Assembly (NCBI GenBank): GCA_036382515.1
Contig: DASVHQ010000135.1
Location: forward strand, 48,122 to 112,121
Reading direction: 5' to 3'
DNA length: 64,000 bases
DNA from: JADGRF01 sp036382515
Lineage (GTDB): Bacteria; Myxococcota_A; Polyangia; Polyangiales; JAFGIB01
Shown piece after piece: positions 29,160 to 42,700 of the stretch (its first letter is position 1; every line of letters starts with the position of its first letter). Under the pieces are notes generated by a model. The model was not told the DNA's origin, searched no databases, and saw only the letters and a list, made by a program, of their open reading frames with translations. The translations under genes and the position numbers were made by a program.

Positions 29160-29966
29160 TCAGCCGGCTGTGCTGGAGCGTATGTCGCGCGAGAGGCGCG
29201 CGACCAGCCCGGCGAGCCAGCGCGCGCGCAGCAGGGTGACCGCGAGCGCGATGCACTGACCACAGACGAGCACGGCGCTGTCGCTTGCGCCTAGCCACAG
29301 TCGCGGCAGCAGCAGGCCGAGAGCGGCCAAGAGCAACGTGCACGCGCCGATCGTGCTGCGCGTCACGACGTGGCGGAGCGTCGTGAAGTGGAGGCCGGCC
29401 ACGAGCGAAGGCCGCAGGCCCGGTGAACCGAGCGCGAGGCGCGCGCTCGCGACGTCGTGGAACGTGAGGCCGTACAGGCCCAGTGCGATGAACGGCAGGC
29501 TCGCCGCGCCGGCGCACAGGTCGCGCAGGCGCTCATCGTGCGTGAAGGCGAGCGCTGCCTGCACGCCGGTGCAAGCGACGACTCCGACCGCCAGCAGCAC
29601 GCACGGAAACCCGACGCCGGCGATTGCGAGACCCAGCGCGGGTCCGTAGCGCGCTGCGCTGCGCCGCGCGTGCTCTCCCAGTGGAGCTGCGCTTGTCATC
29701 GCGCTGAGCCAGAGTTGGCTCAAGAGCGGCGTGAGCACGAGCCACGCGAACGCACTTGCAAGGTAGCCGAGGCCAGCCGCTGATGGCGGCGTGCCAGCGA
29801 GGTCGAGCAAGCCGTGGACCAGCGCGAGCGCGTGCGGGGTGGCAGCGGGCAAGCGCGGCGTGCCACTCGCCGCGAGCGCTGGCGCCAGCGCGCACATGGT
29901 CTTGGCGAGGTGGACCAGGAAGGTCGCTTGGCCGGCCTGCGCGAAGCGGGCGGACGCGGAGCTCAT
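29160..29966 (-). CDS. Polytopic membrane protein, family not recognised
   Basis: The protein has 268 residues with about five or six hydrophobic segments (LGYLASAFAWLVLTPLLSQLWL, GLAIAGVGFPCVLLAVGVVA, FIALGLYGLTF, LLLAALGLLLPRLWL, AVLVCGQCIALAVTLL). No transporter signature was found. Its ATG overlaps the stop of the upstream peptidase gene (ATGA), so the two are translationally coupled and probably work together. Confidence 0.6.
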   Translation of the reverse strand: MSSASARFAQAGQATFLVHLAKTMCALAPALAASGTPRLPAATPHALALVHGLLDLAGTPPSAAGLGYLASAFAWLVLTPLLSQLWLSAMTSAAPLGEHARRSAARYGPALGLAIAGVGFPCVLLAVGVVACTGVQAALAFTHDERLRDLCAGAASLPFIALGLYGLTFHDVASARLALGSPGLRPSLVAGLHFTTLRHVVTRSTIGACTLLLAALGLLLPRLWLGASDSAVLVCGQCIALAVTLLRARWLAGLVARLSRDIRSSTAG

Positions 29967-31588
29967 GGCCCGAGGCCTTGCAGCAACGCTTGCGCGGCGA
30001 GCAGCGTCTCCGCGAAGAAGCTGCGGTTGTGGTCGGCGTGCTGACTCGGCTCGTTGGCTTCGGAGAGTGCTGCACGCGCATCGCCCTGCAGCGCGGGTCG
30101 CAGCTGCCGTTCGCTGAAGCCGCCGCCGTATTCTCGATCGAATGCGGCGAAGAACGCGCCGAGGGCTGGGTGTCGGAAGCGCTGTTCACGCGCGTAGCGG
30201 CCGAGCGCGGCGTCCAAGCGTTGCTGGCCGTGGGCCTTGGCCAGGGCTTCCAGCACCAGTGCGGGTCGCAGGTAGACGGCGCGCGCCAGCTCTTCGTAGC
30301 GGTAGGCGTGGGCTGGCAGGAGCGACGACGGAACGGGCTCAGCAGAACGCTGGTACAGCATCCGCGTGACGTCGAACGGGTCGAGCGGCGGCGGACATCG
30401 CGCAAAGAGGCTGGGCGGTGCGGCGTAGAGCTGACGCAGCAGGCTGAGCGTGGCCCACTGCGCGAGGCCTTCGTCCAGCATCGGGTAGGCGACCTCGTTG
30501 TTCGCGATCATGCCCGAAAACCACTGGTGCGCGAGCTCGTGGGCGGCCACGAGATCATGGCGCGGATCGGGTAGGGCGGCAGGGACGGTCCACCACGGCC
30601 CCGCCGAAACGAAGAAGGTCGGGTACTCCATACCCGCGGCGGCCTGTGCATCGGCCGGCGGGATGATCACCGTCAGGGTGTCATACGGGTAGGGTCCGAA
30701 GCGCGTGCCGTAAGTAGCGAGGCCTGCTCGCACGACGCGCAGCTGCCGCGCGGATGCGGCTGCGTAGCCGCGCGGCGAAAGCACGCTCACGTGCACACCA
30801 TGCTCTAGGCTCTGCAGGCGCTCGAAGTATGGGTAGGCAGCGAAAGCAACGTCGTGCACGGCTCGCGCGCGAAACTCGTCGGTGCGCAGCGCGCCGTGCA
30901 CGCGGCTCGCGACGGCTGTGCCGGTGCCACCGACCACGTACGCGCGCGGCACGCTGAGCGACACGCGATAGTCCGCGAAGTCGGCGTAGAACTCGCCGAG
31001 GCCGTGGTATGGGAAGCTCGCCCACTGGCCATCCTCTTCGAGCCGCGCGAGCTTCGGAAACCACTGCGCGATCAAGTGGAAGTCCGAAGCGAAACCGCTG
31101 CGCGCCACGAGCGCTGGCAGCTGTGCGACGAAGCGCAGCTGCACGTGCAGCACGGCGCCTGGCGCAAGCTCGCGGCGCAGTGGTACGCGCAGCTGCGTGC
31201 GGTCGCCAGCGATCAGCTCGGGTTCCGAGCGAGCGAGCAGATTGCTCTCACCTTCGATGACCAATTCGGTGATCGAGATACCGCCGCGTTGGCCGAGTGG
31301 CTCGCCGCGCAGCTGCGCGCCGCCTTCGCGCATGAACACGCTGTTGGCGTCGCGAAACGCGTTCAGGTAGAGGTGGAAGTAGAGTTCGTGCAGCGGCGTC
31401 GGCGAGTGGTTCGTGAAGACGATGTGCTCGCTTGCGGTGAGCGTGTGGGTGCGCGGGTCGAGCGTGGCTTCGATTTCGTAGCGCTGGTCCACGGCTGGCA
31501 GCTCGCCACGCTGCGCGCGTGCGGAGGCAGTGGTCAGCACGACCAGCAGGAGCGGCAGGCGCAGCAGGCAGCAGCGAGCGGCAGACAT
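29963..31588 (-). CDS. Secreted M1-family zinc metallopeptidase
   Basis: The protein has 541 residues with a signal peptide (LLRLPLLLVVLTTASARAQ). A beta-rich N-terminal domain (about 30-270) resembles the M1 aminopeptidase N-domain. The catalytic domain has GMEYPT at 319-324 (the substrate-amine-binding GxMEN equivalent) and HELAH at 350-354. The third zinc ligand, Glu373 in NEVAYPMLDEGLAQW, is correctly spaced at about 18 residues. It likely cleaves N-terminal residues from peptides in the periplasm. It is about 300 residues shorter than full PepN, as are many secreted bacterial M1 forms. It is divergent from tsaE, 77 bases away. Confidence 0.85.
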   Translation of the reverse strand: MSAARCCLLRLPLLLVVLTTASARAQRGELPAVDQRYEIEATLDPRTHTLTASEHIVFTNHSPTPLHELYFHLYLNAFRDANSVFMREGGAQLRGEPLGQRGGISITELVIEGESNLLARSEPELIAGDRTQLRVPLRRELAPGAVLHVQLRFVAQLPALVARSGFASDFHLIAQWFPKLARLEEDGQWASFPYHGLGEFYADFADYRVSLSVPRAYVVGGTGTAVASRVHGALRTDEFRARAVHDVAFAAYPYFERLQSLEHGVHVSVLSPRGYAAASARQLRVVRAGLATYGTRFGPYPYDTLTVIIPPADAQAAAGMEYPTFFVSAGPWWTVPAALPDPRHDLVAAHELAHQWFSGMIANNEVAYPMLDEGLAQWATLSLLRQLYAAPPSLFARCPPPLDPFDVTRMLYQRSAEPVPSSLLPAHAYRYEELARAVYLRPALVLEALAKAHGQQRLDAALGRYAREQRFRHPALGAFFAAFDREYGGGFSERQLRPALQGDARAALSEANEPSQHADHNRSFFAETLLAAQALLQGLGP

Positions 31589-31665
31589 CGCCTGCCAGCC
31601 TACCCAAAGCAGCCCGCCGCGGGCACGCCCACCGTCTCGCCGCGTGCTATCTGTTCGCGACCTCC

Positions 31666-32199
31666 ATGGCAGGGCTTTCCTACAGCGGCGGCTCCGAAGG
31701 CATCCAGATCGTGCTGCGCACGCGCGCCGACACGCGTCGCCTCGGGGGGCTCTTGGCGTGTTGTCTGCGGCCCGGGGATCTCGTCGTGCTGGAAGGGGAC
31801 CTTGGCGCGGGCAAGACCTTCCTGGTGCGTGCGATCGCGCGCGCGCTCGGCGTGCCCGCCAGCGTTCCGGTGACCAGCCCCACCTTCGAGCTGGTGCACG
31901 AGCTACCGGGGCGGGTCCCGATCGTGCACGCCGATCTGTATCGGTTGGCCGACTCGGACTCGCTGGAGGAGCTGGGCCTGGGCAGTCGGATCGGGGCCGA
32001 TGCCGTGGTGTTGGTAGAGTGGGGCGATCGTTTCGCTGCGCACCTTGGGCAAGAGGGGCTGTGGCTCGCGCTGGCGCTCGCCGATGAGCGCGGCCGCACC
32101 TGCACGCTCACCCCGAAGGGCCCTGCGGGCCACGCCCTGCTCGCGCGCCTGTCTGCGCTGCTTTCCCAGCGTTCTCGCGAGCCGGGCACGCGCTGCTGA
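31666..32199 (+). CDS. tsaE: tRNA threonylcarbamoyladenosine biosynthesis ATPase TsaE
   Basis: TsaE is the ATPase that works with TsaB and TsaD to make t6A37 in ANN-decoding tRNAs. The 177-residue form from ATG 31666 has the family core: GDLGAGKTFLVRAIARALG (Walker A), SPTFELVHEL, HADLYRL, ELGL and VVLVEWGDRF. A longer in-frame start at 31519 would overlap the divergent peptidase gene and is unlikely. A short C-terminal extension follows. TsaB and TsaD are not nearby. Confidence 0.93.
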   Translation: MAGLSYSGGSEGIQIVLRTRADTRRLGGLLACCLRPGDLVVLEGDLGAGKTFLVRAIARALGVPASVPVTSPTFELVHELPGRVPIVHADLYRLADSDSLEELGLGSRIGADAVVLVEWGDRFAAHLGQEGLWLALALADERGRTCTLTPKGPAGHALLARLSALLSQRSREPGTRC

Positions 32200-32249
32200 C
32201 GGCTTCGGCTTGCTCCTTTCGGCCGGCTCTGGTAGCACGACGCCGCCCC

Positions 32250-35615
<3,366 letters not shown>

Positions 35616-35683
35616 GCGTGGGCGTCGGGTTAGCTTAGTGGCGCAGTCGGCGCAGGGGCGTCGGCGCAGTGGGAGAGCCGTCG

Positions 35684-36157
35684 ATGGACCGTTATCCGAT
35701 GACGCCCGAGGGGCATGAGGCGCTCAGCGTCGAGCTGAAGCAGCTGACGAGCGTGGAGCGGCCGCGGATCTCGAAAGAGATCGGTGTGGCGCGCGATCAC
35801 GGCGACCTGAAAGAGAACGCGGAGTACCACGCGGCCAAGGAGCGCCAGGGCCACATCGAGGCCCGCATCTCGCACCTCGAGGGCATGCTCTCGAGGGCCG
35901 AGGTGATCCATCCGAGCCAGCTCTCGGGCGCCAAGGTGAAGTTCGGCGCCTACGTGACGCTCGAAGATGTGCAGAGCGGCGAGATGAAGCGCTACCGCAT
36001 CGTGGGTGCCGAAGAGGCCGACGTCTCCAAGGGCAAGATCTCGGTCACCTCGCCGGTCTCGCGCGCGTTGATCAATCACGAGGTCGGCGACGAGGTGAAG
36101 GTCACCGCGCCCGGCGGCACGCGCACCTACGAGATCGCAGAGATCACGTGGAAATGA
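35684..36157 (+). CDS. greA: Transcription elongation factor GreA
   Basis: GreA rescues backtracked RNA polymerase by stimulating transcript cleavage. The 157-residue form from ATG 35684 follows GGGAGAG; the in-frame GTG at 35669 would contain that ribosome-binding site and is rejected. The N-terminal coiled coil holds the acidic tip (DHGDLKENAEYHAAKERQ). The C-terminal FKBP-like domain has GAKVKFGAYVTLED, RIVGAEEADVSKGKIS and the closing GTRTYEIAEI. It sits 68 bases after carB, so cotranscription is possible. Confidence 0.95.
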   Translation: MDRYPMTPEGHEALSVELKQLTSVERPRISKEIGVARDHGDLKENAEYHAAKERQGHIEARISHLEGMLSRAEVIHPSQLSGAKVKFGAYVTLEDVQSGEMKRYRIVGAEEADVSKGKISVTSPVSRALINHEVGDEVKVTAPGGTRTYEIAEITWK

Positions 36158-36179
36158 TGGGCGCGGGGGGCTGGCAGCC

Positions 36180-37115
36180 ATGAGCTTCACCACGACACGT
36201 CTGCCGATGGGCGACGGCACCGAGCTTGCCGTCTACGCTTGGGCCACCACGGTACAGCCCAAGGCCGTGGTGCAGATCGCACACGGCATGTCGGAACATG
36301 CCACTCGCTACGACCATGTAGCCCGTGCGCTGGTGGATGCAGGCTACGCCGTCTACGCCGACGACCACCGCGGCCACGGCCTTACCGCCAAGTCGCCTGA
36401 CGACCTCGGTTTCTTCGCGGATGAAGGCGGCTGGGCCAAGGTCGTCGACGACCTCTACCGCGTCAATCGACACATCGCGCAGGCGCATCCCGGCGTGCCG
36501 ATCGTGCTGCTCGGCCACAGCATGGGATCGTTTCTGGCCCAGGACTATCTGTGCACGCACGGCGACACGTTGGCTGCGGCGGTGCTCTCCGGCACCAACA
36601 GCGGCGGTGCCGGCCTGGCCCGGCTCGCGCTAGCCATCGCGCGCCTGGAGCGCTGGCGCATCGGGCCGCGCGGCCGCAGCAAGTTGCTCGACATCTTGAC
36701 CAAGGGCGATTTCAACCGCCGCTTCAAGCCCAACCGCACCACGGCCGACTGGCTTTCCCGCGATCCCGCCGAGGTCGACAAGTACATGGCCGACCCGCTG
36801 TGCGGCTTCATGTTCACGGTTCAAGGCTGGATCGACCTGCTCGGTGGCGTCGTGCGCATCGACGAGCCACTCAACCAGGCGCGAGTGCCGAAGCAGCTGC
36901 CAATCTACGTGTTCAGCGGCGCCGAGGACCCCGTCGGTGGCGCAGGCAAGGGCGTCGTGACGATGGTCAAGGCGTACCAGCGCGCGGGACTGTCGCGCGT
37001 GTCGTCCAAGCTCTATCCGGGCGGGCGTCACGAGATGGTCAACGAGACCAACAAGGCCGAGGTCATCGCCGACCTGATCGCCTGGCTGGACGCGAAGGTC
37101 GGCGCAGCGCGCTGA
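36180..37115 (+). CDS. Alpha/beta hydrolase, monoacylglycerol lipase-like
   Basis: The protein has 311 residues and no signal peptide, so it is cytoplasmic. It has the hydrolase-4 (serine aminopeptidase S33-like) layout: HGMSEHATRYDHVARAL oxyanion region, DHRGHG, the nucleophile elbow GHSMGS with Ser114, the acid in FSGAEDPV, and His in YPGGRHEMVNE. Substrate is likely a lysophospholipid or monoacylglycerol, by family. It begins 22 bases after greA. Confidence 0.85.
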   Translation: MSFTTTRLPMGDGTELAVYAWATTVQPKAVVQIAHGMSEHATRYDHVARALVDAGYAVYADDHRGHGLTAKSPDDLGFFADEGGWAKVVDDLYRVNRHIAQAHPGVPIVLLGHSMGSFLAQDYLCTHGDTLAAAVLSGTNSGGAGLARLALAIARLERWRIGPRGRSKLLDILTKGDFNRRFKPNRTTADWLSRDPAEVDKYMADPLCGFMFTVQGWIDLLGGVVRIDEPLNQARVPKQLPIYVFSGAEDPVGGAGKGVVTMVKAYQRAGLSRVSSKLYPGGRHEMVNETNKAEVIADLIAWLDAKVGAAR

Positions 37116-37205
37116 GGCCTGCGTAGATCGCGACGGAGGCGGGCCACGCTGCGCTTGGGGACTGCGGCGCAGCCGGCCTTGCGGCCGTTGCGAGTGCGCT
37201 CCACG

Positions 37206-39716
37206 ATGCCGGTCGTTCGCCGCCTCGGGCCTGCCATGCCGCAAACTCCACAACAACTCTTGCTGCTTCTGCAAGAATGCATGCTGGCGAAAGACGCGCT
37301 TGCGCTGCGCGCGGGGCTCGTCGCGCAGTTGCGGGAGGTTGCGCTGCAGGCGCCGAACGAGGCGGCGTTGTTCACGCGCACCGTCGGTGACCTCGAGGCG
37401 GCAACCGACGCAACAGGGGTGAAGCTGCTGGCTGCGCGAGCCTTGCGTGAGCTAATGCAGCGGGCCTCCGCGCTGCAAGCCGAGGCCGCGCCCGAGCCGG
37501 TGGACCGGCGCGCCGAGCGAAACGAGCGCAAGCGTCTGCGAGCGGCGCGCACTCAGAGCCGCGCGCTGGCGGAGCACCGCAGCGCACCCGCGCGGCCGGC
37601 CGAGCAGCCGGTGGAAACGCTCGGTGGCATCGGGCCGAGCCTCGGCCAGCACCTGCGCGCGCGCGGCCTGCACACGCTTTCGGACCTGATGTGGCTCTTG
37701 CCGCTCGCGTACGACGACCAGCGGGTCGTGACCCCGCTGGCTGAGCTCGTCGTCGGCCAGCGACAGGTGACAGAGGGCATCGTTTTCGGCGCACGTGGTG
37801 GTGCGCGCGGGCGCGGCTCGCGCATGGCCGACGTGGTGCTGGAAGCGCCGCAGCAGGAGGGCTCGGCGGTGGCTGCGCTGCACCTTTTGTGGTTTCGTGC
37901 GCCGCCGGGCTTGCTCGCGCGCTTCACGCCCGGCACGCGCTACCGCGTCTGTGGTGTGGTCGAGGAATTTCGCGGCCGCAAGCAGATGACCCACCCCGAG
38001 ACGCAGCTGTTGGCGGCCAACGAAAGCGCGCAGCCCCGTGGCGTGGTGCCGCGCTACCCGAGCGTGCCGGGCGTGCCACCACGACGCCTCGCGGGCTTCG
38101 TGCGTGCCGCGCTGTCGCGTGCGCTGTCGGAAGTGGACGAGGCCATCCCGCTGGCGCTGCAACGGCAGCTGGGCCTCGGCTCGCTCGCTGCGGCCTTGCG
38201 CGCCCTGCACGAGCCACCTCACGGTCTGACGGACGCCGAGTTGCTGCTGTGGAACAGCGCGCGCACTGCGCATCACGAGCGCCTGGCTTTTGAAGAGTTT
38301 TTCGTGCTGGAGTTGGCGTTGTTCCGGCGCAGGGTCGAGGACCAGGGCGTGCATGCGCAGGCGCTGCATCCGCAGACCAACCCGATCGCACGCGCGCGCG
38401 AGGCACTTGGGTTCGACCTCACCGCGGCGCAGCAGCGCGTCGTCCGTGAAATCGCCGCCAACCTAGAGAGCGAGCAACCGATGCGCCGGCTGCTCCAAGG
38501 CGACGTGGGCAGCGGCAAGACCGCGGTGGCGATGCTGGCGGCGGCGCAGTGCGTGGCCGCCGGCGCACAGGTCGCGTTCATGGCGCCGACCGAAGTGCTC
38601 GCGGAACAACACTTTCGATCGCTTGCGCCGGTGGCCAAGGCGCTCGGTATGCGAGCTGCGCTGGTCCTGGGCGGTGCGCGCGCCTCGCACCGACGCAAGA
38701 CTCGCAAGTCGCTCGAGGACGGTACGATCGATCTGGCCGTGGGCACCCACGCGCTGCTCTCCGAGGGCGTGCGCTTTGCGCGGTTGCGGCTGGTGGTGGT
38801 CGACGAGCAACATCGCTTCGGCGTGGGACAACGGCTCCGCTTGGTCGACAAGGGCGAGGGCGCGGTGGCTCCGCACTTGCTCGTGATGACGGCCACGCCG
38901 ATCCCGCGGACCTTGACGCTCGCGCTGCACGGCGACCTCGAGACCAGTGTGCTCGACGAGCTCCCGGCAGGTCGTGTGGCGCCGGTCACGCGTGCGTACA
39001 CGCTGGACGAGCGCGAGCGTGCTCTCGGGCAGCTCGAGCGCGGCCTGTCGGCAGGCGGACAAGCCTACGTGGTGTGCCCGGCGATCGAGGACTCCGACGA
39101 GACCGAGCTGCGCTCGGCCGAGCAAACTCACTCCGAGCTCTCGCAGCGCTTCGCTGAATACGGTGTCGACTTGCTTCACGGCAGGCTCTCGGCCGAGGCC
39201 AAGCAAGCTGCGATGGAGCGCTTCGTCTCGGGGCAGAGCCGGGTGCTGGTCGCCACCACGATCATCGAGGTGGGCATCGACGTGCCACGCGCCAACGTCA
39301 TGCTGATCGAGCACGCCGAGCGCTTCGGCTTGGCGCAGCTGCATCAGCTGCGTGGCCGCGTGGGGCGCGGCGGCCAGCGCAGCGCGTGCCTGCTCGTGCA
39401 CGAGGCCGCCAGCGAGGAATCGCGCGCGCGAATCCAGGTGATGTGCGAGACGACGGACGGTTTTCGGATCGCGGAGGAAGACCTGCGCCTGCGCGGTCCG
39501 GGCGAGATCTTCGGACACCGCCAGTCGGGTCTGCCGGGCTTCCGCTTCGGAGACCTGCGGCGTGACGCGCCCTTGCTTGCGGGAGCCAGAGCCGCCGCGC
39601 AGGAGCTCATCGCCGTCGATCCGGAGCTCGTGCGCGAGGAGCACGCAGGCGCCAGAGCGGTGCTTGAGCGCTGGCAGAGCGGCAGCCGCCGCGTTGTGAA
39701 AGAAGAGGCGGGTTGA
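37206..39716 (+). CDS. recG: ATP-dependent DNA helicase RecG
   Basis: RecG remodels stalled replication forks and branch-migrates Holliday junctions. From ATG 37206 it has 836 residues, about 140 more than E. coli RecG, because of an Ala/Arg-rich N-terminal extension; ATG 37236 and an upstream GTG at 37155 are alternative starts. The wedge domain begins near GIGPSLGQHLRARGL. Helicase motifs are intact: LLQGDVGSGKTAVA, DEQHRFGVGQR, MTATPIPRTL, HGRLSAEAK, ATTIIEVGIDVPRANVM and QLHQLRGRVGR. The stop overlaps the next start. Confidence 0.95.
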   Translation: MPVVRRLGPAMPQTPQQLLLLLQECMLAKDALALRAGLVAQLREVALQAPNEAALFTRTVGDLEAATDATGVKLLAARALRELMQRASALQAEAAPEPVDRRAERNERKRLRAARTQSRALAEHRSAPARPAEQPVETLGGIGPSLGQHLRARGLHTLSDLMWLLPLAYDDQRVVTPLAELVVGQRQVTEGIVFGARGGARGRGSRMADVVLEAPQQEGSAVAALHLLWFRAPPGLLARFTPGTRYRVCGVVEEFRGRKQMTHPETQLLAANESAQPRGVVPRYPSVPGVPPRRLAGFVRAALSRALSEVDEAIPLALQRQLGLGSLAAALRALHEPPHGLTDAELLLWNSARTAHHERLAFEEFFVLELALFRRRVEDQGVHAQALHPQTNPIARAREALGFDLTAAQQRVVREIAANLESEQPMRRLLQGDVGSGKTAVAMLAAAQCVAAGAQVAFMAPTEVLAEQHFRSLAPVAKALGMRAALVLGGARASHRRKTRKSLEDGTIDLAVGTHALLSEGVRFARLRLVVVDEQHRFGVGQRLRLVDKGEGAVAPHLLVMTATPIPRTLTLALHGDLETSVLDELPAGRVAPVTRAYTLDERERALGQLERGLSAGGQAYVVCPAIEDSDETELRSAEQTHSELSQRFAEYGVDLLHGRLSAEAKQAAMERFVSGQSRVLVATTIIEVGIDVPRANVMLIEHAERFGLAQLHQLRGRVGRGGQRSACLLVHEAASEESRARIQVMCETTDGFRIAEEDLRLRGPGEIFGHRQSGLPGFRFGDLRRDAPLLAGARAAAQELIAVDPELVREEHAGARAVLERWQSGSRRVVKEEAG

Positions 39717-42700
39717 TGCGAGGGCTCGCACAGGCGCTGTCCGTAATCATCGTGCGAGGGGCCACCTTCGGCGCCGTCGTCGGTTGCCTCGAAGCAGGCT
39801 TGGTCGTCGGCGTCGACGGCCATCTCTTCCTCACGGGCATGGAGCTGGCGCGCTTCGCGCTGCTGGCGGTGTTCGCGAACGTGTCGGTCGTGGTTGCGCT
39901 TGCACTGGTTCAGCAGGTGGCACTCACCGCGCTGGTGCGTGCGCGCCGGCTGTCCGCGCACGATGGGCTGCACGGCTCGGTGCTCCTGGCAACCACGCTC
40001 GTCGCTCTGCCTGCCTGCGCATGGGTGTTGTGGGCTCTCAGCCAGGGCCGCCGCGTCCGCGATTTGCCCGCTCGGCCGTGGCTCGTGCTGGGGTTCGCAC
40101 TCGCCGCGTCGCTGCTGCTGTCACGCGTGGTGCGTCTCGTCGCGGAGCGTGCCGCGAGGCCGCGGCCCGCCGCACAATCACTCATGGTTGGCGTCCTGGC
40201 TGCAGCCTGCGTCCTCGCTCTGCTCGCCGATTCGCTCGTGCTGCGCCGGCTCTATCCAGCGTTCCACCTGTCGCTTGCGCTCTCGGTCTGGCTCTTGGTC
40301 TCTGCGCTGTCGGTTCTGTGCACCTGGCCGAGGGCCGGCCTTCGCGGGCTACCATGGCTCGGCGCGGCCGCCCTGGCCTGTGCGCTGTGCGCACCGTTTG
40401 CTCTGCGAGGCCTCGCCGACGCACCCAATGCACGTTTTGCCGTCGAGCTCGCTGCGCCGCTCACCGGCAAGCTGCTGCGATCGTTTGCGGTGGTGCAGGT
40501 GGCGCCGACGCGTGTTGGAACCACTGCCAGGTCGCAGCAGGCTGGCCTCGAAGCTCCCGCCGGGCCGAGCCTCGATCTGCGCGGCCAGGACATCTTGCTC
40601 ATCACGATCGACGCGCTGCGCGCCGACCGCCTGCAAGCCTACGGCGGGCACGGTCTCACGCCGGCGCTCGACGAGCTCGCACGGCAATCAGTGGTGTTCT
40701 CGCGTGCCTACACCTCGACGCCGCACACCTCGTACGCGATTGGCTCGTTGCTGACCGGCAAGTACCTGCGGCCGGTGCTCTCGCTCCCCAACGCGCCTTC
40801 AGAACATGCGACGTTGCCTCGCCTGCTGCGTCGCTACGGCTACCGCACCGCGGCGTTCTATCCGCCTGCGATCTTCTTCGTCGACAAGGAGCGCTTCCAG
40901 AGCTTGCAGGCCGACCACTTCGGCTTCGAGTACGTGAAGGAGATGTTCGCGCCGGCAGACCAGCGCGTCGAACAGATCGAGCGCTATCTCGATCAGAGCG
41001 AGCCAGGCCATCCGCTCTTCGTGTGGGTGCACTTGTTCGAGCCGCACGAGCCCTACGAGCCTCCGGCCGCGTTTCGGCGCGGCGATGAGCTCGTCGACCT
41101 CTACGATGGCGAGGTCGCGGCTGCCGACGCCTCCGCGGGCAAGTTGGTCGAGCTGTTCCGCCAGCGCAGGCCCAGCTCCACGGTCATCGTCACGGCGGAC
41201 CATGGCGAGGAGTTTGCCGACCACGGCGGCTATCATCACGGCACGACGGTCTTCGAAGAACAGGTGCACGTGCCGCTCTTGTGGTCGTCGGCTGGCAAGA
41301 CGAGCGCCCGTGTGGTTGATGCCGCGGTCGAGCACGTGGACGTCGCCACCACGCTGCTGGCAGCCCTGGCCATCCCGCGCGACGCACGCATGCGCGGCGA
41401 CGACCTCGGTCGCTTGATGCTGGGCGATACGCGGGCGGCACGCACGCGCGCTTTCGCATCGACCGACGAGCTGCAGATGTGGACCGACGGACGCTGGAAG
41501 GTGCTGTGCGATCAGCGCTCGCAGGGCTGCCGGCTCTTCGACCTGCTCGTCGACCCCACCGAGCAGCGCGACGTCTCCACGGCGCAGCCGGCCGTCTTCA
41601 GCGCACTGCGCGGCGAGCTGATCGACTTCGTCTCCACGCTTCCTCAGGTCGAGGCCGTGGCCATGGAGGGCGGCGGCGGCTGGCCCAAGGCGCTGGCGCG
41701 CGCGCGGCTCGGCGACGTGTCGGTGGGGCCAGAGCTTCTGGGCCTGCTCGGTTCCGATCGATCCCAGGTGCGCGCCGAGGCGCTGCGCGCGATCGCCGCG
41801 CTCCACGTGGCTTCCGCCGCACGCCTGGTTGCGACGTTGCGCGCCAGCGATCCGGACGCCGGCGTGCGCGATGAAGCTGCGTTGACGGCGCTCGCGCTGG
41901 GCGATGACTCGGCGCGCGCTCAGGTCCGCGACGTTCTACAACGCCACGTTGCAGAACCCGAGGCCAACTCCGCGCTCGCGCGCCGTGCCGCGCTGCTCTG
42001 TGACCCCGCGGCGGAACCCCCTGCGCTCGCGGTGCTGGTCGCGCTCGCGGCGGACGAGCGGGCAGATGAGGTCCTGCGCATCGCTGCCGTGCGCCTTTTG
42101 GGCAAGAGCCGCGCGCAGTCGGCTGTTGCGGGTCTCATCCCCGTGCTCTGCGACGTGCGTGTGCGGGGCGTCGTGGCGCGTGCGCTTGGCGAGATCGGTG
42201 GCCGGCTGGCCGCGGACGCCGTGGCGGGCGCCTTCGAGCAGGAGCGCTATCCAGAGGCGCGAGCCGCCGAAGCCGCGGCGCTGTTTCGGCTGCACGATCC
42301 GCGAGCGAGCAGGCTCGTGCTGCGTTTGCTGGGCACGGAGACCGGCGTGCCGGGCGGTCTCTTGCAACTGCTCGACGCCGGCACCGCACCGATGGGCTCC
42401 GGCGGCGTCGTGTTCGATCTACGCGGCGGCAAGGCAACCGGCGATCAGGCAGTCGCTGCGTCGCGACCTGCCGGTCTCGCTGGCTCGTGGTCGTGCGAAC
42501 GCGCGCGCGGCTGCAGCCCCACCGCAGACGACGCGTCCCTGCGGCTTCCCGAGCTCCGTCTTTCAGCTGGGTCGGCGCGCGTGGTCGTCGACGTGGCCGC
42601 TGCGGAAACGCAGCGCTGGCTCGAGGTCTTAGGCGTCAGGCACAAGCTCGCGCCCGGCGCGACCTCGCTCGGCATGAACGTGGCGCTCGCGGTCGGCGCG

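Noticed and set aside
26521..29517. 998-codon open frame antisense to the 3' part of the giant TPR gene
   Set aside because: It crosses a convergent gene junction and a hairpin and shows no protein-like motifs.
35625..35665. A tRNA-like D-arm string (GGTTAGCTTAGTGGCGCAG) between carB and greA
   Set aside because: No matching acceptor stem, anticodon arm or T-arm follows before the greA start.
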